A DNA stretch of 64,000 bases, taken from NCBI RefSeq assembly GCF_036785885.1, contig NC_092323.1, forward strand, positions 15,136,501 through 15,200,500, given 5' to 3'. The notes beneath the pieces were generated by a model that was not told the DNA's origin, ran no database searches, and worked only from the letters and a program-made list of their open reading frames with translations. The position numbers and the translations under genes were made by a program. Positions 36,814 to 47,663 of this stretch are shown piece after piece. Positions within the stretch are counted from its first letter, which is position 1. Each line of letters starts with the position of its first letter. The stretch is from Coffea arabica (Eukaryota > Streptophyta > Magnoliopsida > Gentianales > Rubiaceae).

Positions 36814-38112
36814 TACAGGCTTCATAAGAACCAGAATCAAACAGTGGTTTTCAGCTCCTCCAAGCATTTTCTGACCTAAATTTCATTTTCTTAGTCCCCT
36901 TATACCGTGATTTGCTGACTGAAAGACCAGTCCCACAGACCTAAAAGAATAATTCAATTAGAAACATATGGAAATATGGTAAAGACCCTGAATTGCAGTA
37001 GATTCTGGAGGATATAGGGATCAAAGAACTGTTCAGCAACATAAAACAAGCCCATTTGACAAGAAGAAAGGCAATATATATACCCGCCACACTAGTTAAA
37101 ATTCTTAGCCATTTCTTTTTATGCAGGGGGGATATGATAATTAGCAACTGCATGCCAGTAGTAAGCAGGAATGAGAACATTATTCCATCTGAAGCAACTC
37201 CAGCCAGAAAACAAAGCTAGGACGGGAATAATAAAGCATTAGATAGCTCGCATGCAATGCCTTATGCATCGCCAGATGACAAAAAAAATCTAATTATCAC
37301 AACACAACAACCTCTTGACTACCCATTTTTATTCTTTAAAGCCAGTTACGAACACTTTCACACAGAAACCAGAGGGTAAAGTATAAGACATGGAAAACGC
37401 TCACTTTCAGCAAATGGAGTCCATGTTTTGATTGCTAACCTGCCTATAAAATATGTAGTTAAACTCCTAACCAATAATCAAAATTTAAATCTGACAGGAT
37501 CGGGAATCTGATAATGAATATCGGGATTGTTTTCCCTTTGGACTTTGACCAAATCAACATTGAGTAATAGAAATGCCAAAAGAAGCTGGTGTCATCTGGC
37601 AAGTCCAGAGAAGATGTTTCTACCGCACAGACAACATTCCTATAGACGTCAAAGTACCTCAGCCTTAATAAAACAGGTAATTCTCACGTCCATACAAATA
37701 ATTACAAGAGGGGATAACGGAGGATAATAAATTACAAAGCATTACTATTAACTGGTTCACTTCTCTTGCTCTATACCACATCGTACATAATGTGTCTTTA
37801 CAGGAGGCCTGCAAAATATTAAAATAAAATAAACCGAATGCAGCTTTTGTCATTTTGAATGGCACATTCACCATAATTAAAACTAGAACTAACTTCATAT
37901 ACTGCTCAACGAGAATCATAAGTGTCCTTTGATGAACTAAGTTTACATTCAACAGATCGTGATTTTACTGATAAAAGGACATAGACAAGGCCTTAGCTTA
38001 TATACTTATAAGAGAACAAAAAATACATTTATCTACAAACCTGAGTAACTCTGATGAGCAAGACCAAGAATCATGGAGAAAAAGAAAGGAAATATGGAGA
38101 AGATATCTTGTC
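36814..38112. other. Intergenic DNA, including the MORG1 3' flank
   Basis: Probably holds the 3'UTR of the WD40 gene at its right end. Less AT-rich than the transposon regions, but no coding family was recognised. Confidence 0.4.
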
Positions 38113-41100
38113 TTAGGTTTTCCACACCCGGATAGTTCCATCAACAGATGAAGTCACCATACAGCTATCTGTTGGGTGATAGCTGACGCTAGTCACCTGC
38201 CACCAGTGAAAGCATTTGATGTCAGTCCAATTTTCACAATATAGGAAATTTAAAAATACATTCTTTCTTCATGTACAGCAAAAAATGTATTCAGATTTTT
38301 TCCCTCAGGATTATTCTTGGAAAAGGTAGGCGATCCTTTACTTTGTTGACTATATTCTTTTTGGTATAGACCAGTAGTGAAATGGCATAGTCATAAACTT
38401 TTGAGGGTTCTGGAACATTTATCTTAACTCCTCTAGGACTCCCACATACACCTTTGCCCAAGAAAACAAATAACATTAGATTTATTTCTCCTCCAACAAG
38501 CATGACGTTGGGTTGTAATATCTAATGCAATGATTGAAACCATAAATGGTTGGCTGCCTAATCTGTTAAAGATGAAGATAACTTCTACAAATTCGACAAA
38601 CACACAACAAAATGTTGTTGATTGAATCCACTCACCTAGTACCAATACACAAGTGTTATCACATGTTGTTGAAGCTGAAATTGTGAAGACTAATGTGAAG
38701 TTCCAAAATGGGTCAGGTAATGATAATCACTCGCTGCAGACACAAAATACTAAATCTTCAATTTCCAGTTTTCCTCATTTAAAAAACCATCCTAACATCT
38801 ATAACTTTTACATGGGATTCTGCAGATAGGTAGATTATTAGTACAAGCCCCAAGTGGCTTGAAATTAAACCCAAAACTTAAAGTTAAGAAATCTTTACCC
38901 ACCTAGAGATCTAACCAAAGATCTCCTCCCTTCAGAGAGAGAGAGAGAGAAAGAGAGACAGATTTACCCAGAAAAAGGTTAAACTTCATAGGGAAAATTC
39001 ATGAATGCGTACTTTATGATCCTGGATTAGAAAATCAATAAATAAAGGCATACGAAAATCTCAAGTGTCATGACACACCCTCAACGTATGCTAAATAAGC
39101 TTTTTAACATACGCAAAGCAAACACTAAATCATGCAAAATTAGAAATAAGGCATAACTTTCTCAAAAGGGTATTTTGAATTTCAAAAAGGCTATGATGCT
39201 TCACGTATCAGAAGCCGCATTCATCTATTAAAAAAGATAATTAGCCATTTTCCTGAAAATATAAACAGATTAAGAAAAGTGGACTGAAAAATTTTACTTC
39301 GTGCACTAAAAGGCAGAACTTTGAATATGAGGGTTGCCCCAATTGAGATCAACTAAAACTCAAAACAGTTATATTAGTTAAACACTGAGTAAATGCAATA
39401 ACAGATATGTCAGTGTAGAATGTTACCACTGAGGAGTGAGCTCGGAAGCTTGATATGGCAGATGCATCCACCAAATCCCAGAAGTAGATAAAGCCATCTT
39501 CAGAACCCCCAGTCACATGCGCATCACTATTTGTGAGGCAGCAGTCCATCTTAAATGACTGATACGGCAAAAACAAAACAGAGAAAATTACTATTCACAG
39601 ACAAAACACTAAGACACCATATAAACAAAGTCAAAACTTGCTTTGAAATGGGGAAAAAATGTAGCAGTGTCATCACAGAAAAGAATTGATCTTGAGTATT
39701 AAGACGGAGAAGTGCAGTATGTTCCTGTTCAAAGTTTAGGAAAAGAAGTATAAAACTTATACTATGTCTATATTAAGGACCAAAATGAGGCTCCACAAGC
39801 TACCTTGCAAGTATGACCTTTATATTCTTGCAAAAGTTCACCAGTAGATCTATTGTCATCAGAGAGAAAACGAGATCATGTCAACGATTCAACAGATAAA
39901 ATACAAGGGCATTATACAAAAGTATATGACAAAAGAAAAACTCCCAAGGCCAATTACCTGTCCAATAGTCGTAGAGTTGAATCCAGGCAGCTTGCTAAGA
40001 TACAATTACTGTCATTTGACAGAGAGATACAGTTGACAGGTTGGCCCAAGTCATCAGAAATTTCTCTAAGAAGCACCAAAAATTTGTTAAAAGATAATCC
40101 CTAAGGAATCAATCCTTAAAAAGATTAAACATTGCTATAAAGTCAAGTGCATACCTACCAATTCGAATATCAAATGTCCGAACAGTTCCATCAACACTTC
40201 CAGCAATTATCTCAGTTTTTGTTAAACAAACAGACATGACAGTATCCCGAAAAGTATCAATGATCTGTAGAGTTATTAAAATATTCAGTTCAAAGTAATC
40301 AAATTCCAATTATTAGAACTGTGAGAGTAGGGCAAGACACAGTAAACAAGGAGCAAACTAAAGGAAACACCAAAATAGTGCTCCTAAAAGTGAAGCGACA
40401 TATGATATCTTTTCTTAGATCTCAAGAGTTCTGGAATTTTCATTTTCATGTAAAGCTAGAGCCAAATGTTGTTGAAGCAAAAATTGCTGCTATGATGATG
40501 GTCTATTAATACTTCTAGAGAGTCAAGAAACTTTAGGAAATTTGGCGTCAAGAATTCCTTGCAAACTCCATCTATCCAATCTATCTACACAATGTAACCA
40601 AAACTCCGATTGGCACACAACATTGTCGTTTTCACCCTTGAGATTTGGCATTAGGTAGCAACATAACCTTCAGCTTTCACATTTAAAATGGTCACTTAAA
40701 TAAGTCTTATCAATGCAACCATTCCCATGCCTTTCAGCAATTACAGGAAATGCTTATCTTAACAATCCAGAAACTCCTATCTATCACCCCCAGTCAACAT
40801 CACTATTCTATTTAAACAAGTCAATGGAAGAATGAATAACGAAATTGACCTGAATAGGCTCAGTACTATGAGACCTGCAGTCCCAAGCACGCAAAGAGTG
40901 ATCATTTCCTGCTGATACTACTACAGTTGCATACTCATTAAACTTAACAGCATTCACCTGTAAAAAGATGAAAATGGAGCAAAATGTCAGATAAGACTGA
41001 TTGACACGATACTCTTCTTTATTCTCTACATTCTAACATCTTGGGTATCAATGACAACCAAATATGCATGCAATCATTACTTCCAATGAGGCAAAAACAT

Positions 41101-42623
41101 ACAACGAGACTTAGTTTTGTTGACTTAGTTTTGTTTAAAGGTTATTAAGAACTCAAAAAACAGTTAAGTTCTTCAAGGAGATTACAGGACTATGTAAACT
41201 AGTTTTTAACTCAAATTGTTACCTTTAAGCTTTAAAATCAAGAAAATAGCTTCAAAGAATTGTAGAAAATTGGCCACCAGTGGACTACATGATAAGGCCT
41301 CTTTTACTCATTGCCACAAGTTTTCTCAAAAACTCAAATATAGAATTAAAAAAGTGGGATCGGACAGACATCATGGATAAGCATAAAATTTCAATGTCAC
41401 ATATAACTGTATGAAAATTATCTGAGAACAAAACATACACACATTTCATCTGAGGAACTGGGCAGAAGCTTTGAAGATTTCAATCTCAGCTTTAATTGGA
41501 TAAATGAATAAAGCATTGGACTGCAATTTAAAAAGGTAACCAATTCTTTAAGAGATCAACCAACATGTCAGTCCACATTATACACATTCCAACTCCCACC
41601 ACCAAGCACAATATAATAACGCCAAAAAAGAGAATCTCTATCATCAAGGAACCAAAAGGAATCTTTTATCAAATTCAAATCTGATCTCTGAAACCTTCTG
41701 AATTCAACAAATAGCTACATAGGTCATTATTGATCTCTTAAATGGAGTCAATTGGAACTGAGTGCACAGATTTTTTTCATTTTTTTGGTGGGGGGATTGC
41801 TTAAAGAACTGCTGCTATGAGAAGTGAGACGAATTTATTATTAAACTTATTCTGATAAAACTAACAATTTACTACTCCAGCTGTATCTATTACAAAAAAA
41901 AAAAAAAAAAAAATTCTAGTGATGGAATTGCCATTAACCTCACTGTCATGGCCACGGAATTTTCGAATTACTCGACCACTTGCTACATCCCAATAGAAGA
42001 CTTGTCGATCACCACCACAAGAACAAAGCTTGGAATTGTCCCTACAACACAAATAACCACTATTAACCCAAAATATCCACCAAACTCGATAACTATAAAA
42101 TCCACATCAGAATTCACCATATCAATTTAGTAAACCACAGATTCAAAAATAATAAAAATTGCATTTTGCTGGCGAGAAAACCAAAACAAGCTGATAAAAA
42201 ACAATCCACACACAAAAAAAAAAACTTTTCATCTAATTCAACCGTATTTTTTCCTGGCATAAAAAATAGAGTTTGGGATTTGCATTCGAATTCTACCCAA
42301 CCAAAAGTAGAAAAAATAAAAACTCAAAAAATTTAAAATCTTGGTTCGAAAGAATTAAAACCCATGTCAAGGGACTACTGGAAAAGGGAGAGGAAGAGTT
42401 TTTACGGGGTGACATGGACATCCCGGACTTCACGGCCATGGGATTTGTAGGTTTTGATGTGAATTCCACGGTGGGGATTCCAGAGGCGTATGGTACGGTC
42501 CTTGCCGCAGCTCAGACAATACTCGCCGTTCGAGTTGAATCTTGCTGCTAAGACGGCACCCTCGTGTCCTTTCAGCACGTTTACTTCCTTCGTCGGCAGG
42601 CTCTCGGCGCCGGTGTTGCTCAT
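38113..42623 (-). CDS. MORG1: WD40 protein, MAPK organizer 1 / WDR83 family
   Basis: Complete gene of eight coding exons (minus strand): 42406-42623, 41939-42041, 40850-40957, 40155-40264, 39958-40065, 39804-39849, 39427-39558 and 38113-38196. All seven introns are GT-AG and phases agree; the joined coding length is 909 nt, 302 residues, close to the Arabidopsis homologue (about 299). It begins MSNTGAESLPTKEVNVLKGH and ends GTIRVWKT. WD repeats include KDRTIRLWNP, GGDRQVFYWDVASG, GNDHSLRAWD, SVDGTVRTFDIRIG, LDSTLRLLD and GSEDGFIYFWDLVDA, forming a seven-bladed propeller. In animals the family scaffolds MAP kinase modules and associates with spliceosomes; the plant role is less defined. No defects were seen. 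Intron 7 (38197-39426) and intron 2 (40958-41938) are the longest. Confidence 0.96.
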
Positions 42624-43305
42624 TTTCGGGTTTGTACGCCGGAAGGGGTGAAAGGCTCAGCTGATGAAGCAGAAAAGGGCGGCAAAAATCTGGGTCGGAA
42701 AAATTTTCAGGAACGAAATAGGAAAATTTTATTGGGCTTTAGCCGGATTGGGCCTAACAGACTGTAGGCCTGTCAACTGAATCAGAAATTTATGCCTGAG
42801 TCCAGCCTTCGAAAAGCTTACAAATGCAAGAACTAATCTTGGCCCATCTGTATTTGGGATTTTAATTCTACCGTAAGTGTATGCTTAGAATTTTTAATTT
42901 TTTTTCCCCTAATAGCAGCGGCGAGACGAAGGATATTAAGAGGTGGGGAAGGAAGAGGAGGATTTGAACGTAGACTGAAGTCAATATTAGCCACTAACCA
43001 AAATGCTAGTTTAGAATACTAATTTGAAAATTATTTTGGAATATCATTTTTAGCATAGTTTAGATTCAGATTAGCCCCTTATGTTTATGCTTCATTACAT
43101 GTTGTCTTGTCCCTTTCTTTCTTGTGCCTGTTTTTTAACTCAATCGCTCATCTTTTGGCTTCAACACTTTGGACCCTCACTCTCACTAATTTGTAATTTT
43201 AGTACGTTGTTCATCACGTCATTGTCCTCCCACCGCATTGTTCTAGAAAGGGAAGGGTCCAAGTATGCTAGTATTCAACATGAGTCACAAATGAATGATC
43301 CATAT
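42624..43305. promoter_or_regulatory. Upstream region of the WD40 gene
   Basis: TTGGGCCTAA and ATTGGGCTTTA at 42730-42765 are TGGGCC/T (site II) motifs of the type found in promoters of constitutively expressed plant genes. No TATA box stands out. Farther right nothing recognisable before the SINE at 43314. Confidence 0.4.
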
Positions 43306-43313
43306 AAAACTCA

Positions 43314-43499
43314 TGCAACGCCTCCAGGCGGGGTAGCTCAGTGGTAATTGATCTTATTGGGTTTTTACTCATATGTCACAATTTCGAGTCCCGCCTGTTA
43401 ACGTGTAGTGCATTCTTGGGACGGGTTTTACACTATCGCTCTGAAGGATTAGTCTGGTGTAAGTCAAAATACCTTCTGCGTCAAGAAAAAAAAAAAAAA
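43314..43499 (+). mobile_element. tRNA-derived SINE with poly(A) tail
   Basis: GGGGTAGCTCAGTGGTAATT is an A-box region very like a tRNA, and TTTCGAGTCCC is the B box. It ends in a 15-base A tail (43485-43499). AAAACTCA at 43306-43313 and 43496-43503 may be the target duplication. Not a functional tRNA: no acceptor stem pairing. Confidence 0.75.
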
Positions 43500-43503
43500 C
43501 TCA

Positions 43504-44072
43504 CAGAACATATCATTATTGTAAACTAAAACTACTTCAGATGATGGATAACACTAATATTACTGTAAACGAAAAAAATGTGAATTTTCCCTAATATTTA
43601 TAATGCTTCTCTTAGTAAGAATCACAAGCTACACCGCGACACTTTTGTTGTTGGAAGTTAGGAACACAATTAGAATAGTATCTATTGTAGTTCAAATGTA
43701 ATATTTGAAAGTTATAGGCTGTTCAATCTGGCTCCATACGTGCATAAGTGGGCAGACTTGAGGACCAAACAATTCAAACTTCTCAGGTCCATCCCCATTG
43801 AAAAGCTGTCTTCAATGTACACGCCGCGTGAGAATCTGTGTTCTAGCACATAACAGCCGATGAATCTCAAGAGATTCAACTAGATTGCCTTCTCCTACTT
43901 AGTTATTACTGATCAAAGCTGCCTCAAAAGTTCACATATTTAATGAAACTCTAGCGCTCCATATTGTGTTGCTTCCATTACTTTGTAACAGTTATGTCTT
44001 TCCCTATGCCCTTTTGATTATTTACCATTGAATTCACTTAATAATAACATGTCCTCTCCCTCCTTCACCACC
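43504..44072. other. Intergenic DNA and EC1 promoter
   Basis: No gene seen. The last few hundred bases should carry the egg-cell-specific control elements of the following gene; I could not single out a known motif. Confidence 0.4.
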
Positions 44073-44080
44073 CTATAAAT
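44073..44080 (+). promoter_or_regulatory. TATA box of the first EC1 gene
   Basis: CTATAAAT, 54 bases before the start codon, which leaves a short leader of about 20-25 bases. Confidence 0.75.
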
Positions 44081-44126
44081 CCCTCCAAAACCCTTCAATT
44101 TTCTTCACAACTCTATTCGGCAAAAG

Positions 44127-44534
44127 ATGGCTCTCAAGTCTGTCAAATTGCTTTTTCTTGTCATAACTTGTTTTATGGTGATTTCCTGCTCATCATCAGC
44201 AAGAAAGATACTGCCAAGAAACCTTTCTGGATCAGATGATCAATCCATTTCCAAGCTTAACACCCGGCCTGAGACCAATAATGGAAGTGTGCTAGATTGC
44301 TGGAATGCCCTGTCAGAGATAAAATCATGCACAGATGAGATTGCTGCTTACTTCACAAATGGCACAACTGATATTGGACCAGGATGCTGCCATGCCATCA
44401 TTGTGATTACACACAATTGCTGGCCTACAATCTTGTCTGCACTTGGTTTTTCAGCGGATCAGACCTATATCCTTCGAGGCTATTGTGATGCATCACTTTC
44501 CTCCTTTGGACCAGCTCAAGCTCCATCAGCATGA
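44127..44534 (+). CDS. EC1: Egg cell-secreted protein, EC1 family
   Basis: 135 residues, single exon. A hydrophobic signal peptide (about 1-25, LLFLVITCFMVISCSSSA) is followed by a short basic/Ser-rich region and a prolamin-like domain. Six cysteines lie at 58, 68, 87, 88, 98 and 120, giving spacing C-9-C-18-CC-9-C-21-C. Signature parts: LDCWNALSEIKSCTDEI, GPGCCHAI, NCWPTILSALGFS and ILRGYCD. In Arabidopsis EC1 proteins are stored in egg-cell vesicles, secreted when sperm arrive, and needed for sperm activation and gamete fusion. The short PAQAPSA tail is typical. An intact relative lies 2.7 kb downstream in the same orientation. Confidence 0.93.
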   Translation: MALKSVKLLFLVITCFMVISCSSSARKILPRNLSGSDDQSISKLNTRPETNNGSVLDCWNALSEIKSCTDEIAAYFTNGTTDIGPGCCHAIIVITHNCWPTILSALGFSADQTYILRGYCDASLSSFGPAQAPSA

Positions 44535-45675
44535 TCGTTAGTCGATAATCACCAATTAATTACCACAAATAATTAAGACTATTATGTTTAATGTAAGAGG
44601 TCTAAGTAATTTATTTCCAGTCCTTTGATGATTGTGGTTGTGTTGCTCTATTTCTAGATTATCTTGCAGGTGTTATCACTGATTAGGTATGTTGTTTTGG
44701 AAATTATGGGAGGTTTGGTGGCTTTCCTAGCTAGTCTCTTATGTACGAGTTTGCTTATTGAAGTAGTAATAGTCATTTTACCACTTCAATATGAATAATT
44801 GTCTTTGCTATAAATTTTTGTCTATGCTTTGTGATTCCATTAATTATCACACTTGTACTTACCTACTTTGATGATTATTGTCGAGATTAAAAAAAAAAAT
44901 GTTATCTCTGGCTATGACTTCTAAAATTCAAGCGTGAGGTTTCCTGAAATACAGAAAATTCGCCTTTCTTATCGAGATTAATTATGAAAATTCCCCGAAA
45001 TTAGTTACAAATTCCACAAATACGGTGAGGAGCCCTGTAATGGTAAATTATGAGAAGGCTAATTAAATACTACTTACCTCAAAAAAAATATGTAAGGGTT
45101 AAAGCAAATTCTTCAACCAAGAGGAAACTTTGATATAAAAATAAAAATAAGGAAAAAAAGACAGATGGGTAATTGACCATGATTAGAGAATTTGCCCTAA
45201 AAGAAAGCAATGAAGCAAAATGAATAGGAGATAATGAAATCAAACCCCTCAAGATAATCAGTTGTCTGGTAGTTTTTACTTTTTACTGGAAAATGGTTTA
45301 TGTAAATTGATGCATGAGATACCTTAAGGTTCCACTCTAACTCTTTTTTCTTTTTCTTTTTCAAAGTTGCTTGGGTGAAAGCTTCTTATTCTTGAGTACA
45401 ATTTTCTGACAGCCATATCGTTTAACCATTTGAAAGAATTTGATTGGGTACACAAAAATAAAAATGGCTAATTTTACTGCAGTATATCCGCCTATCATAT
45501 ATCTATATATGCACACACATATCATCTAACACAAAGTATTGGCTCAAAAAAAAAAAAAAGAAACCATTCTATCACATGAGGAGACATTCAAAGTGATCAA
45601 AATACTACTTTTGGGCAAAATCAACATAACCTATTTTCCTTTACACAACTTATTTTCCCTAGATGAAATAATTGA
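44535..45675. other. Intergenic DNA between the EC1 genes
   Basis: Includes the 3'UTR of the first EC1 gene (a GAATAATTG signal-like site near 44793). No other gene seen. Confidence 0.5.
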
Positions 45676-45684
45676 TAAATCAAA

Positions 45685-46728
45685 GGAAAATTTGCCAATT
45701 TGGTCCCTCACATTTTCATAAAGAACTTTTTTAGTCCCTCACATTTAAAATCAGTCAAAATAATCCTTCAAATATAAAAAGTTTGCATGTTTGGTTCCGA
45801 AACTCATTTTCGCTCATTCCTCTAGCCAAGAAATGCACGTCTCCTTCACTTGCACAAGCCATCCTCACCAAGATGAGCACATGAGGTAGTCATGCAGTTT
45901 TTGCAGAAAAAGTGAGCAAAAATGAGTTTTGGAACCAAATAGGCAGGTTTTTTTTTATGAGGAATTATTTTGGTTGATTTTGAATTTGAAGGACTAAAAA
46001 AGTTTTTTTTGAAAATATGAGAGAGGGGTCCTTTTGGTTGGGAGTAAAATGTTTTCCTTGAGAAAATATTTTCCAGGAAAATCATTTCACTTTCATCATT
46101 TTCAGGTGTTTGGTTAGCCTATTGAAAATATTTTCTTACTTCATTTTCTGGTGTTTGTTTAACTTTTGAAATATTTTCACTTTTACCTCTATATTTACTT
46201 TCTACACATTATAACCACATACTTCTTCCCATGCAAAATAAAAAAAATTATCTCATTGTTCAACTTTAAAAAATTCTTAGAGAAATGTATATATGAATAA
46301 AAATTTTCTCCTTAAGCAATAAACAAATTGCTGGCCATTCATTGTCAAATATCAATCATACGCAATGCTTATTGTGACATATATCTTGCACTCTCACTGC
46401 TGAAAGCTTCTCTAGAAAAGAATGTCCCTATTATACATAATTAATTACTAGAATAGGGTGAGCAGGGTGAGGCCTTTTTTTGATTTTGAATATACTACAA
46501 GTTTTGAAAGTTTGACAGATACTTTTATCAAGCGGGATGCGTGCGTTTAGGAAAACAACTTCGGTAAGTTTAGAAGAGAAGTTGTTTTCCATAGGATGAG
46601 TGAAAAACTTTTACACAGTAAAATATTTTCAGTAACTTTTGTGCAACCAAACACGGGAAATTAGGAAAATATTTTCCTGGGAAAGATTTTCACCGGAAAC
46701 AAACAGACCCCAAATTGGCAAATTTCCC
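45685..46728. mobile_element. Mutator-like element between the EC1 genes, with a nested insertion
   Basis: Starts GGAAAATTTGCC and ends GGCAAATTTCCC. Exact 9-bp target duplication TAAATCAAA at 45676-45684 and 46729-46737. The two inverted arms (about 45685-45830 and 45900-46028 plus 46711-46728) match, but the right arm is split by a Harbinger-like element at 46025-46711. Without that insertion the MULE would be only about 360 bp. No coding capacity. Confidence 0.88.
46025..46711. mobile_element. Harbinger-like element nested in the MULE arm
   Basis: Starts GGGGTCCTTTTGGTTG and ends GGAAACAAACAGACCCC; subterminal AAAATATTTTCC motifs occur on both sides, as in the element at 22495. The exact target duplication is unclear because the ends overlap a G/C run in the MULE arm. 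Confidence 0.7.
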
Positions 46729-46737
46729 TAAATCAAA

Positions 46738-47135
46738 ATGCACTGTCTTAAACCTGAAACGCAAAGTGATTATAACTTGGAACTCAAGTGACATTCTACT
46801 AATTTTCCTAAACAGATGAAGCAGCAATCAGGGGACTTAATGAGCCATTTACATCTGAAACCTAGCATATATCTTGTCATTTATGATGAGAACTGAGAAG
46901 CCCCATGAACTGACGAACACTACCTAAATTAATATCACCAAGCTTAACACGTTTAATCATTATAATTACTTCATTTAAGCATTATCAAATTTCCCATGCA
47001 TGATAATCACGTCATTTAATTATAAACAACTTTATCCTTCCATCGGTTACAAAATTAAACAAATCCCATGTCCATTTTTCCTTCACATAAATTGTTTATA
47101 GTCCCTTCACCTCCCCATACACATAACTTGCCTTC
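46738..47135. other. Promoter-side DNA of the second EC1 gene
   Basis: No gene seen in about 400 bases; AT-rich with no motif I can name. Confidence 0.45.
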
Positions 47136-47143
47136 TATAAATA
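47136..47143 (+). promoter_or_regulatory. TATA box of the second EC1 gene
   Basis: TATAAATA, 63 bases before the start codon. Confidence 0.75.
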
Positions 47144-47198
47144 CACTAACAAGTACTAATATCCTCCACAACAAATTAAAGACTTAAAAAAACCAACA

Positions 47199-47663
47199 AT
47201 GTCTTACTCTTCCAAAGTCCTCCTTCTAGCTCTAATGGCATGTTCCATTTCCATAACACCCTCCATGTTCATGGCTCGACCGATAAACTCGAAATCGTCA
47301 ACCCTAATGGGTAGGCTAAAATTGGAAGATGAAGAGGGTGATAACTCGTTATTGGCTACTTGTTGGGAATCTCTCTTTGAGCTGAGGTCTTGCACTGGAG
47401 AAGTCATTCTGTTTTTCCTTAATGGGGAAACCTATCTTGGACCGAGTTGTTGCCGTGCCATCAGAACCATTGAACACCATTGCTGGCCTTCCATGCTTGG
47501 CTCTCTTGGCTACACTGCTGAAGAAGGTGACATCCTTCGTGGTTATTGTGATGCAGCTGATGAACATGATGATTCCGGTGGTTATGGTTATCCTCAGCCA
47601 CCATCTCCTCCACATCTTGTGAATTCTACCACAAATTCGTCTTCCCACGTCTTGACGCCGTAG
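47199..47663 (+). CDS. EC1: Egg cell-secreted protein, EC1 family, second copy
   Basis: 154 residues, single exon. Signal peptide about 1-26 (KVLLLALMACSISITPSMFMA). The prolamin-like domain has cysteines at 55, 65, 84, 85, 95 and 117 with the same spacing as the upstream gene (C-9-C-18-CC-9-C-21-C). Conserved pieces: CWESLFELRSCTGEVILFFL, NGETYLGPSCC, HHCWPSMLGSLGYTAEE and ILRGYCD. It matches classical EC1 signatures more closely than the upstream copy. The tail after Cys117 is longer, acidic, then Gly/Tyr/Pro-rich, with two NST/NSS glycosylation sites. The proteins are well diverged from each other, so the pair is not a recent duplication. Confidence 0.93.
   Translation: MSYSSKVLLLALMACSISITPSMFMARPINSKSSTLMGRLKLEDEEGDNSLLATCWESLFELRSCTGEVILFFLNGETYLGPSCCRAIRTIEHHCWPSMLGSLGYTAEEGDILRGYCDAADEHDDSGGYGYPQPPSPPHLVNSTTNSSSHVLTP

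Noticed and set aside
43327-43405. Possible tRNA gene, because of A- and B-box-like sequence
   Set aside because: No cloverleaf acceptor pairing, and a poly(A) tail with short flanking duplication marks it as a SINE.
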